A stretch of DNA of 18,882 bases, from NCBI GenBank assembly GCA_002299785.1, contig DBNL01000037.1, positions 597-19,478 of the forward strand. Direction: 5' to 3'. The notes under the pieces are model-generated. The model was given only the letters and a program-made list of their open reading frames with translations. It made no database searches and was not told where the DNA came from. Below, in pieces: positions 1 through 7,409 of this stretch (positions are counted from its first letter, which is position 1; every line of letters starts with the position of its first letter). The translations under genes were made by a program, and so were the position numbers. This stretch comes from Verrucomicrobia bacterium UBA673 (lineage in GTDB: Bacteria > Verrucomicrobiota > Verrucomicrobiia > Limisphaerales > UBA1096).

Positions 1-2285
1 CCGTTGGGAGCAATTCCGTGCTTCATGAGATAGCCGAAATTGGCATTTTTACCCACATGCCCCACCTTCATGACTGCGGCAGACTCACCCTGTATTGACG
101 GCAGTTCAAAGGAATCGGTAGTACCAAACTCGGTTGCCCCAGCCGTTGCTCCATCGGGCCCATCCAAGTATTCGAGATTGTTACCTACTGAAGCGTTCAA
201 TTCAGTTGAGAAGTCCCAATACCCGGTTACTTTGATCTGGTTTTTGGCGTCTACATTGAAACTAAAAGCATACTCTTGGGGTACTGTTTCCCCCTTGGCG
301 TTTAATGAAAGAAAAACATCATATACTGCCTGGCTGGCAAAATTTAAATTCAAGGACTGAGTTATGGTAATGATCCCGTTTTCCCTGGCAATTGTTGGTT
401 CAACATTCTCACCATTTATTTTCATCACTATCGAGGAAAGATCTGTTTTTCCAGACTGGTCACCCACGACTATTTCGATTGGATCGCCTGGATTGTTTCC
501 GGAGGAGCCTGGGATTGGTTTGACGTTGATGACATGGGGATTGCCGAGAAGGGAAACGTTGTAGAAAGCCTTGATTGCGTTTTCGTCGTCGAGATCGTTA
601 ACAAGAATTTTGGCCCCGGTTTCCCTGTCCAAGGAGTAGAATTCAAGTCCGGCTCCACTGGTTTTGTTCCAGTACACAATTCTGACTGGATAGAGACCGT
701 CTTTCTCAACGGAAAAATCAAACGTTGTGTCGTTGGGGCCATCCTTGAACCCGGTTAGAGTCAATTCAAACTCACCCAAGGATTTTGAAAAATAATCTCG
801 CGGGTTTGCGCCGACAAACACTCTGAATTGATCCTCGTCGTTTTGATCGGGTTTCCCAACGTGCACATTGATCCCGAAGGTGTGGACGCCTTTCTGTAAT
901 TCCAGATATGTGAGAATTTCTGTTGCAAATAAAGTATCATGATCTCCTGACCCTGGGATTCCTGGGAAAAAGTCGTCGTTCGAAAAATTACCAAAGGGAG
1001 AGCCAGATATTTCAAAATCTATCAAGTCGTAGGCGTCGAATCCGCCCTCTAGTTCTCCTTTGATCGCGTCATTGGCAACCTTGGCTCCAAGATCGTCAAC
1101 AAGGATTTCAGCAAGTTGAAAAGTCGCTCGCTTGAAGTCATGACGGATAGCGCTTTCGGCCGGCGCCTGTGCTGATCTTGCAATGAAACCCTCGTTTAGG
1201 CTTCCTGTTTTGGTCGCTATATCGGAAGCCTCAACCAGACGATAGTCAGTCACCTTAAACCGCCACTGTTTGCTTAATTCTACTCCGCTTGAATCAGTGG
1301 CAGTCACCTTTACGTTGTAGTCTGTGGAGGCAAGCAGTAGATCGTTGCTTAGCACTTTAACAGTAGTCTGTCGGCCGTTTTTAGCTGTTTCGATATTTAC
1401 CATTTGTTCATTTAGGTAAACCTTAACTGATGATGAGGTTAAAGTGTTTTGACCATCCTGCCAGATGAGGCTGATTTCTGTGTCGGGTTGAATCTCAGAT
1501 GGGACAGGGCGTAGGTATGGGGTAGGTTTGGGGTAAACTGAAACGACATAAGGTTTAAGGGGTTCTACTGTGGGGATTCCCGCAGCAGTTGCACCTCCTA
1601 AATCGCTCAATACCGAATCCGGGAGCGCAATATTATTAAATTGCAGACTGTTAATATAGCCTGCCTTTGATAGCCCATCGGTTGTAAAAAGGTAAAAGAA
1701 ATCCTCAAGTGAATGTTTACCTTGGCCGTCCACTAGTCCGCCAATGGATTCTTCGCCGACTTTAGCGCCATCGATGTAGTAGCTAATAGTCTTGTTTGAG
1801 TGGCTGACCACAATGCCCACCCTGTGCCATGTGTTCGCTGAAATTTTGCCGTGGAAACTAGCTCCACCAACTTTATCAGACTCATTTATCCTTATTTTTG
1901 CTTGGCCTAAATATTCATTGGATACAAGTGCCCTTGTGGAGGAAGTCGAATCTTCAGGATAAAGTAGATCCAAGATTATAGAGTATTCGTGGAGCAACCA
2001 GCTATCCTCATCAAGCTCGGCGCCATGGGGGACTTCGATTCCGGCGAAGTCACTTATATCATCGGAGTCAGTGAATTTTAAGACGTTTGCGGTTTTCCCA
2101 TTAATGTCAGAAATTCCGAAGGCGTCAGTAGTGCCAAAGGATGCATCCCCCTTCTCCCAAGCCCATCCGAGGTTTTGGCCAATGGTTGCGTTTAGTGTAC
2201 CGTTGAAACCCCAATGCCCTGTAATTTCTGAAAAGCAGGATAGGATCGGCATAAAAACCAATGTAAAAATAAGAGTATTTTTCAT
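1..2285 (-). CDS. Large secreted LamG / Ig-like / PA14-like multidomain protein (partial, C-terminus beyond window)
   Basis: The minus frame is open from an ATG at 2285-2283 to the window edge, giving 761 residues with no stop. It starts MKNTLIFTLVFMPILSC, a short signal peptide with a possible lipobox cysteine. Residues about 20-230 look like a concanavalin A/LamG jellyroll (GHWGF near the start, WHRVGIVV, YYIDGAKVG). An Ig/fibronectin-like stretch follows at about 245-345. A PA14-like module lies at about 383-576 (YLELQKGVHTFGINV, then GLEFYSLD and ending NAIKAFY). A second Ig-like stretch follows, and from about 685 a second LamG copy begins (GYWDF, EFGTTDSF), echoing GHWGF and SFGTTDAF of the first. 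Such proteins are usually surface or secreted, with roles in carbohydrate binding or adhesion; the exact role is unknown. Base composition is clearly more AT-rich than the rest of the window (for example 21 of 60 G+C in 1861-1920, against 38 of 60 in 6241-6300), suggesting transfer or a different evolutionary history. Confidence 0.85.
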   Translation of the reverse strand, partial: MKNTLIFTLVFMPILSCFSEITGHWGFNGTLNATIGQNLGWAWEKGDASFGTTDAFGISDINGKTANVLKFTDSDDISDFAGIEVPHGAELDEDSWLLHEYSIILDLLYPEDSTSSTRALVSNEYLGQAKIRINESDKVGGASFHGKISANTWHRVGIVVSHSNKTISYYIDGAKVGEESIGGLVDGQGKHSLEDFFYLFTTDGLSKAGYINSLQFNNIALPDSVLSDLGGATAAGIPTVEPLKPYVVSVYPKPTPYLRPVPSEIQPDTEISLIWQDGQNTLTSSSVKVYLNEQMVNIETAKNGRQTTVKVLSNDLLLASTDYNVKVTATDSSGVELSKQWRFKVTDYRLVEASDIATKTGSLNEGFIARSAQAPAESAIRHDFKRATFQLAEILVDDLGAKVANDAIKGELEGGFDAYDLIDFEISGSPFGNFSNDDFFPGIPGSGDHDTLFATEILTYLELQKGVHTFGINVHVGKPDQNDEDQFRVFVGANPRDYFSKSLGEFELTLTGFKDGPNDTTFDFSVEKDGLYPVRIVYWNKTSGAGLEFYSLDRETGAKILVNDLDDENAIKAFYNVSLLGNPHVINVKPIPGSSGNNPGDPIEIVVGDQSGKTDLSSIVMKINGENVEPTIARENGIITITQSLNLNFASQAVYDVFLSLNAKGETVPQEYAFSFNVDAKNQIKVTGYWDFSTELNASVGNNLEYLDGPDGATAGATEFGTTDSFELPSIQGESAAVMKVGHVGKNANFGYLMKHGIAPN

Positions 2286-2509
2286 TTTTAATAATAGTTA
2301 GAACATCAAAATTCAATAATATCCATTAGGTGAAGTCAAATGATTTTTATCATGGGAAATTAACCAAAGTTCACTTCTAAAAAATGATTTATTGCATTCG
2401 GAAAATCAAGAAAACTAGCAAAAGGGCATTCTTGCTCCGGGATTTCAGAAGTTCTCTAAATAGAAGAAAATTTTCGTGCTTGCTCAGGTCGTCCGGGCCA
2501 GTGGAAGCG
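2286..2509. other. AT-rich intergenic stretch
   Basis: This stretch lies between the LamG gene start and the mrp-like gene remnant. It is strongly AT-rich, with no convincing open frame or tRNA-like fold. The only element I could support is the candidate promoter near its left end. Confidence 0.6.
2311..2339 (-). promoter_or_regulatory. Candidate sigma-70-like promoter for the LamG protein gene
   Basis: On the minus strand TTGACT (2339-2334) is followed after 17 bases by TTGAAT (2316-2311). These match the -35 and -10 consensus at 5 of 6 and 4 of 6 positions. Transcription would begin near 2304, leaving a leader of about 20 bases before the ATG at 2285. No Shine-Dalgarno sequence is seen in that leader. 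The AT-rich background makes chance matches likely. Confidence 0.35.
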
Positions 2510-2960
2510 TCAATCGGTGGTGCGAACTATTAGGGCGAGCAGCGAGAGGATGATAAGGGGGCAAGCGGCGGAGTAGGTTGCTAGGAGTGTTTTGCTTATG
2601 AAACTGCTGGTCAACGGCAGGCCTGAAATTGCCAACGTACCGATTGTCTCGAGGATCATCGTGAGCGGCGTGGGCTGTAGAGGCCGCGGAGTTCGTGAGG
2701 GCCTGACGAGGAACCGGTTGACCTCCACCCGCACCATCACTGTGCTGGGGGTCAGGGTGATCGAGTTGGCTGGGATGAACTTTGGCAACTCTTTTTCGAG
2801 AGTGCTGTGAGATTCCACCATCTGCGGTGCTAGCAGCTTATACCAGTAAGCCACCTGTGACGCGCAGATTACACCTATTCCCACATGAACGGTGTCAAAC
2901 CTGGCCGGACAAAACCACACATGGCACAAATAAAACCACGAATGAGTAGAGGTATTTCAT
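2510..2960 (-). pseudogene. Remnant of an Mrp/Mnh Na+/H+ antiporter operon: MrpE-like piece joined to MrpD-like piece
   Basis: An ATG at 2960-2958 opens MKYLYSFVVLFVPCVVLSGQ and then hits TGA. The adjacent frame carries on with FDTVHVGIGVICASQVAY, which resembles the MrpE N-terminus (a hydrophobic helix, LSG, then a His-containing turn). The same frame then gives PKFIPANSITLTPSTVMV and RFLVR, the MrpE (MnhE) signature usually written ANSITLTPGT. It then changes character: TLAISGLPLTSSFISKTLL followed by a hydrophobic helix resembles the late membrane region of MrpD/NuoN-type proton-translocating subunits (family pattern like GxPxxxGFxSK). Both pieces are far too short for intact subunits, and the Gly in TPGT is Ser here. 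The likely reading is a deletion with one end inside mrpE and the other inside an mrpD-like gene, plus an early frameshift. Intact Mrp complexes are multi-subunit membrane antiporters. The remnant may still be read as a 139-residue ORF (2510-2929) but is unlikely to function. Confidence 0.55.
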
Positions 2961-3045
2961 CAGTCAGTCGGATGGCGGGTTCCTCTCGGGCGCGCACCCG
3001 GTCGAGCTGCATTTCGACCCTGAAAAGGCTACGCATCGGAGGCCG

Positions 3046-3076
3046 AATTTTCTAGCCGCTTGGCTAAGCGAAAATT
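3046..3076. repeat. Inverted repeat at the 3' end of mnmE containing a TTGGCTAA palindrome variant
   Basis: Inner arms CGCTT (3057-3061) and AAGCG (3066-3070) enclose a 4-base loop; outer arms AATTTT (3046-3051) and AAAATT (3071-3076) flank them unevenly. The repeat overlaps the mnmE stop codon. It could act as a weak terminator, but no U-tract follows on either strand. The centre is a one-mismatch copy of the window-wide TTGGCCAA palindrome. Confidence 0.35.
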
Positions 3077-4445
3077 ATTTACCAATACAGAATGTACTGA
3101 AGATGGAGTCGAGCAGATCCTCCGTGGTTGTTCGCCCGACAATCTCGCCCACGGCGTTGGTGCCTATCCTTAAATCCACCGCAACCAAGTCAAGAGGCGT
3201 GTCAGCCCGTAGCTGCTCAAGGGTTGTTTGGAGTGAGTCGGCGGCCCGGCGTAGCGCTTCCTGATGCCGTGAGTTGATCATCACTTCAAGCATTTCCGAG
3301 GTGATCTTCCCGTCCCAGATCCGGTTGCGGATGGCATCCTTCAATTCTTCGATGCCATTATTTTCGAGACAGCTTACGCTCACCGTAATGCTGTCATTGG
3401 CTTCCGCTTGGCCAAGTTGGTTTGGCAGATCACTCTTGTTAAGCACGAGGATGCGCGGTCGCTCGGTGAACTCGGCCAGATACGTCTCGTCATCCGGTGT
3501 GAGTGGTTCGGAGGAGTCCAGCACGTGCAGCACAATGTCCGCTTGGCCAAGCGACTCGCGACTGCGCCGGATGCCTTCACGCTCGATCGCATCGGCGGCT
3601 TCCTGAAGGCCGGCAGTATCGACGAACACCACGCTGATACCTCGAATCTGCGCCTCCTCCGAGATCGTGTCGCGCGTTGTGCCGGCCACGGCTGAGACGA
3701 TGGCGCGGTCCCGGCCCAGGAGTTGGTTGAGCAGGCTCGACTTGCCGGCGTTGGGACGGCCGATGATGGCCACGCGGATGCCGCGCCGGATCAATTGCCC
3801 CTCGTTGGCAGTGGCCAGCAGCTCGTCGATGAATCCTCCGGCGTTCTCAAGCTTGGAAATCAAGCTGTTTATCGTATCCGGCTCTATGTCTTCATCGGGG
3901 AAATCAATGTGAGCCTCGACGTGCGAGAGCACGTGCATCAGGTCGTCACGCAGTTGGTTGATTCGGTGCGAAAGTTTGCCGGCAAGCTGCTCGTTGGCAG
4001 CGCTTAATGCGAGATCGGTCCGCGCGTGAATGAGGTCGGCGACAGCCTCGGCCTGTGTAAGATCAATACGTCCGTGCAAAAAGGCGCGCTTGGTGAACTC
4101 ACCAGGCAGAGCCAGCCGCGCCCCCCCATCGAGCACGGCGTCGAGCACGGCCTTGGTGGAGCGTATGCCGCCGTGGCAGCTGATCTCGACGATGTCCTCT
4201 CTGGTAAAGGTTGCCGGTGCTTTCATCACCGAAACCATCACCTCGTCGAGTCTTCGTTCATCCCGGACGATGTGCCCGTAATGTAGCGTGTGTGACTTGG
4301 CCTTGGCGAGTTGGGTCTTTGATTTGCCGCCGGGAGCGAACAGGGAATCTGCAATTGCCAGTGCCTTGTCGCCGGAGATACGAATGATAGCCAACCCTCC
4401 TTGGCCAAGCGGCGTTGCGATAGCAGCTATGGTCTCATCAAACAT
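3075..4445 (-). CDS. mnmE: tRNA uridine-5-carboxymethylaminomethyl modification GTPase MnmE (TrmE)
   Basis: With MnmG, MnmE installs the carboxymethylaminomethyl (or aminomethyl) group at C5 of the wobble uridine in certain tRNAs, using a methylene-tetrahydrofolate carbon; it is cytoplasmic. The 456-residue length is normal. The N-terminal formyl-THF-binding-type domain starts IAAIATPLGQGGLAIIRISG. The inserted G domain carries P-loop GRPNAGKSS (229-237), G2 TTRD (256-259), G3 DTAGL (276-280) and G4 NKSD (336-339). The C-terminus is the family's FCIGK, with the catalytic Cys at 453. The start is the first in-frame ATG beginning the conserved MFDETIAAIA; no Shine-Dalgarno is visible. It sits 12 bases behind the small gene at 4458-4724 and is probably co-transcribed with it. 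mnmG is not in the window. The gene holds three TTGGCCAA palindromes, each read as Leu-Gly-Gln. Confidence 0.98.
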   Translation of the reverse strand: MFDETIAAIATPLGQGGLAIIRISGDKALAIADSLFAPGGKSKTQLAKAKSHTLHYGHIVRDERRLDEVMVSVMKAPATFTREDIVEISCHGGIRSTKAVLDAVLDGGARLALPGEFTKRAFLHGRIDLTQAEAVADLIHARTDLALSAANEQLAGKLSHRINQLRDDLMHVLSHVEAHIDFPDEDIEPDTINSLISKLENAGGFIDELLATANEGQLIRRGIRVAIIGRPNAGKSSLLNQLLGRDRAIVSAVAGTTRDTISEEAQIRGISVVFVDTAGLQEAADAIEREGIRRSRESLGQADIVLHVLDSSEPLTPDDETYLAEFTERPRILVLNKSDLPNQLGQAEANDSITVSVSCLENNGIEELKDAIRNRIWDGKITSEMLEVMINSRHQEALRRAADSLQTTLEQLRADTPLDLVAVDLRIGTNAVGEIVGRTTTEDLLDSIFSTFCIGK

Positions 4446-4457
4446 GGTCTGCGGCCG

Positions 4458-4724
4458 TTAACGAAGACAAGTGCCTTTTTCTATTTCTATCTGACGTCCC
4501 TCAAGGTAGAGGAGGGCCTTCGCATAACTCTTTTTGGCGAGGTAGTGCATGAGTTCGCGATCGGTGTCGCTCGGCAATTGGGCAGTTAATTCGTCGATCC
4601 GGCTGAAGTGCGTCAATAAGTCCGGCTTCGGCTTCACATTCACCGCTGCTGCAGCTGACTCCAGTTCCTTTATCGCCCCGATCAGATTCTGCTCTGTTGT
4701 CATGTGCCGATCATGCCAGTCCAT
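4458..4724 (-). CDS. Small hypothetical protein upstream of mnmE
   Basis: An 88-residue frame that I do not recognise. It is mostly predicted helix, with IGAIKELESAAAAV near the start, HFSRIDELTAQLP in the middle and YLAKKSYAKALLYLEG near the end; there are no membrane segments or signal peptide. The charged helical pattern suits a small soluble or partner-binding protein. It lies 12 bases upstream of mnmE on the same strand and 57 bases from the divergent protease gene, so it probably leads the mnmE transcript. The start is uncertain: the Met at residue 8 (codon at 4703-4701) would give an 81-residue protein, and neither start has a well-placed ribosome-binding site. Reality is supported by position and protein-like composition, not by a family match. 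Confidence 0.65.
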   Translation of the reverse strand: MDWHDRHMTTEQNLIGAIKELESAAAAVNVKPKPDLLTHFSRIDELTAQLPSDTDRELMHYLAKKSYAKALLYLEGRQIEIEKGTCLR

Positions 4725-4781
4725 CCTAACAAGACCAAGCTTAGTATGGGCTTGGCTGAGGGCTTTTGGTAGGTTGTCGCC

Positions 4782-7409
4782 GTGCGTGACGTTCTTCGAT
4801 CTATCCCTTTGCTGCTCGCCGGTGCTGTTTCCCTGATGGGAACAGAGGCGTCAGCAGTTGAAACAGTCGATGTGGTGACCTACTCGCTTAAGACTCCAAG
4901 GTTGGTTGTGTATTCGGTCGATTCATCTGACTTGGCAAAAGACTGGGCGCGTGGTCATGAGATGGATCGTCCCGGGGTGCGCGTCAAGTTTGGCTCACGC
5001 GTCGTGTTGCAGTTGGCCAAGGAGACAGCCCTTGGCCAGGTGATGCTTGGGAGTTTGCTCAAGCCAGACCGGGAGTTCGCTCCCGGCTTGTTCCTATTGC
5101 AGGCTCCGAATGTGAAAGTGGCGCTTGAGGAGTCCGAGCGCTTGACCAAGATCCGGAACGTTTTGGTGAGCCACCCAGTACGGCAACGGCTGATGCGAAA
5201 AACAGCTCCCATGGCCAAGCGCCCGAATGATCCGCTGTATGACACGCAGTGGCCGCTCGAGAATCGTGATCCAGGAACCGGCGACAAGATTGGTCCGGAG
5301 TTCAACATACGTGAGGCGTGGGCCGGGTCAACCGGCCAAGGCGTGGTAATCGGCATCGCCGACGACGGGGTGGATCTGGCTCACACTGATTTTCTGGGGC
5401 AAGGCGCGGATAACCTGCATTTCAATTTCACCAATGGCGAGGCAGATGGCAACCCGGCGGCGAGCAACCAAGGGCACGGGACGATCGTTGCAGGACTGGC
5501 ATTAGCCAAGGCCGACAACAAGCGGGGCATTGCTGGGGTATCGCCCGGGGCCAAGTTGGCCAGCCTCGTTGTCTGGACAGCGGGGGATGATTTCGGGACC
5601 GAAGAGCAAGTGGCCGACATGTTCCAATACCGCAACGATGCGGTTCATGTTCAGAACCACAGTTGGGGCAGCAGCACGATTGAACAGCTTGATGCAGCGG
5701 TGATTGAGTCCAAGGCCATCGAGCGGGCAATTGAAACTGGGCGTGACGGGAAGGGCGTTTTGATAATCCGCGTGTCCGGCAACAGTCGGGAGGAGGACTG
5801 GAGCGCCTCCGACGATGGATACGCAAACGACCCACGCGTGGTGACTGTTGGAGCCGTGGGGCCGGATGGTCGCGTGGCCCCTTTTAGTAGCGCCGGTGCC
5901 TGCGTGCTTTGCGTGGGTTTGATAGCCAACACAGCGAGTGAGTACCCTGTTTATTCCACCGATCGCATGGGTGCGCTTGGTTGGAACCGCAAATCCAGCG
6001 CCGACGACCCGGAGGTTGGTAGCTATCATGCCATCACTCGCGGGGGTACCTCGTTCACCGCACCACAGCTTGCCGGTGTGGTGGCTCTGATCCTTGGCGT
6101 CAACCCCGACTTGACCTATCGCGACGTGCAGCAGGTGCTTATTCATTCTTCGCGGCATTACGACTTTGACGACCCGTTTTTAAGCCCAAACGCCTCCGGT
6201 TATCTGTTCAGTCTCAATACCGGTTACGGCGTCCCCGATGCGGGCGTGGCCGTGCGCTTGGCCAAGAGCTGGAAGAATACCGGTGCGCTGGTGGAAAAAT
6301 CTTATACGCAAAACTCCCTCGCCGAGCTGCCGGACGACGGGTTGCAGTTGAGGATCGTTGCCAGCGGTGATGAGACTATTTTTACCGCCAGCCCTGGAAA
6401 TGGTCTAGTGCATGATGATCCAACCGAGGCACTTCCGTTGGTGGATGTGGGCAAGGCAATAGTACCACTCGATATCAATCTCACCGGCAAGGCGGCGCTG
6501 ATAGAGCGCGGGGGAGCATTCTTCTCGGAGAAAGTTCTGAACGCGGCAGAGGCCGGGGCTGAGTTCGCCGTCATTTATAATCATCGCAACGGCAACGAGC
6601 GGTTCATTCCTGGAGGGTTGGATTTCACAACGATCCCCGCTGTGTTTCTCTCCCAAAATGACGGTATGGCCTTGAAGGCGTTTCTCAATGCTGAGGGTGA
6701 TAAAGGAGCCAAGGCGTTGCTCTCGCTCGACTCGAAAGTCGTTACGGTTGCCGTTCCAGATTCGTTGCTTTGCGAACAGATCGGTGTGCGCGTGAAAATG
6801 ACCCACCGAATCAGGAGTGACATCCGGTTGACTGTCCGTTCGCCTTCCGGCACGCGTAGCGTCCTGCAGGCCAACGTCCCCGATGGCAGCGCGTGGCGTG
6901 GTGACTGGACGTTTTGGTCCAACCAATTTTTTTACGAACCGTCGAAAGGAGACTGGTCTGTTGCTGTGAGCGACTTGGCGAAGAACTTCACCGGTGTTTT
7001 GAGTGGGGTCGAGTTGACCGTGCGCGGCAGGGCAATCAGCGACACAGATAACGACGGCCTCGACGACGACTGGGAGACGGCGCAGTTCGGTACGCTTGCC
7101 CAAACGGCGCTGGAGGATCCCGACCGAGACGGTGTGCCGAACGCCCGCGAGCAGGCGTTGCACACCGATCCCGAGACATTTGATGGTTACTTCGACCTGC
7201 GTTATCTGCGCTTGGGCAAAGGCAGTCTGCGGCTTGCTTGGCCAAATTGGCGCGGCTTCGTGTATCGCGTGCAATCCGCCGATTATGCGATTGGGCCTTG
7301 GACCGAGCAGGCCGTGGTTGAGCCGGGGCAATACCAAACCTCATGGGAGACCAAGTCGGAATTTGCCGACGTTCGGTTTTACCGTGTACTTGCGGAACTC
7401 GAGCCATGA
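4782..7409 (+). CDS. Secreted kexin-like subtilase (peptidase S8) with PA and P domains
   Basis: A GTG start is chosen because an in-frame TAG lies at 4770-4772 and the signal peptide begins here; AGG at 4771-4773 is a weak ribosome-binding site. Residues 1-25 form a signal peptide ending ASA. A propeptide-like region runs to about 145. The S8 catalytic domain (about 150-495) has Asp194 in GIADDGVD, His232 in GHGT, Asn334 in VSGN and Ser424 in GGTSFTAP. QNHSWG (291-296) resembles the NxSWG of kexin/furin-type enzymes. A PA-like domain (about 555-645) follows, then a P/proprotein-convertase domain (about 660-748, with RSDIRLTVRSPSGT). DTDNDGLDDDWE and DPDRDGVPNARE are calcium-type repeats, and an aromatic C-terminal beta domain follows. 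It is probably an exported endopeptidase. Its stop overlaps the next start (ATGA), giving translational coupling. An oddity is PA placed after the catalytic Ser rather than inserted in the catalytic domain. Confidence 0.93.
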   Translation: MRDVLRSIPLLLAGAVSLMGTEASAVETVDVVTYSLKTPRLVVYSVDSSDLAKDWARGHEMDRPGVRVKFGSRVVLQLAKETALGQVMLGSLLKPDREFAPGLFLLQAPNVKVALEESERLTKIRNVLVSHPVRQRLMRKTAPMAKRPNDPLYDTQWPLENRDPGTGDKIGPEFNIREAWAGSTGQGVVIGIADDGVDLAHTDFLGQGADNLHFNFTNGEADGNPAASNQGHGTIVAGLALAKADNKRGIAGVSPGAKLASLVVWTAGDDFGTEEQVADMFQYRNDAVHVQNHSWGSSTIEQLDAAVIESKAIERAIETGRDGKGVLIIRVSGNSREEDWSASDDGYANDPRVVTVGAVGPDGRVAPFSSAGACVLCVGLIANTASEYPVYSTDRMGALGWNRKSSADDPEVGSYHAITRGGTSFTAPQLAGVVALILGVNPDLTYRDVQQVLIHSSRHYDFDDPFLSPNASGYLFSLNTGYGVPDAGVAVRLAKSWKNTGALVEKSYTQNSLAELPDDGLQLRIVASGDETIFTASPGNGLVHDDPTEALPLVDVGKAIVPLDINLTGKAALIERGGAFFSEKVLNAAEAGAEFAVIYNHRNGNERFIPGGLDFTTIPAVFLSQNDGMALKAFLNAEGDKGAKALLSLDSKVVTVAVPDSLLCEQIGVRVKMTHRIRSDIRLTVRSPSGTRSVLQANVPDGSAWRGDWTFWSNQFFYEPSKGDWSVAVSDLAKNFTGVLSGVELTVRGRAISDTDNDGLDDDWETAQFGTLAQTALEDPDRDGVPNAREQALHTDPETFDGYFDLRYLRLGKGSLRLAWPNWRGFVYRVQSADYAIGPWTEQAVVEPGQYQTSWETKSEFADVRFYRVLAELEP

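Noticed and set aside
2125..2316. A 63-codon minus-strand frame at the start of the LamG gene
   Set aside because: It overlaps the signal-peptide and LamG coding region in another frame and stops early; the long open frame from 2285 is far better supported.
3274..4286. Several plus-strand open frames of 80-110 codons opposite mnmE
   Set aside because: They lie antisense to a gene with full MnmE motifs, and their sequences show no family features; they are by-products of GC-rich coding DNA.
6405..7337. A 310-codon minus-strand frame opposite the protease gene
   Set aside because: It is antisense to the PA/P-domain coding region, shows no recognisable motif or signal peptide, and its length is explained by low stop frequency in GC-rich antisense frames.
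7343..7405. A 21-residue N-terminal extension of the RidA-MobA protein
   Set aside because: It lies within the end of the protease gene; the Rid homology starts at the ATG at 7406, which overlaps the protease stop.
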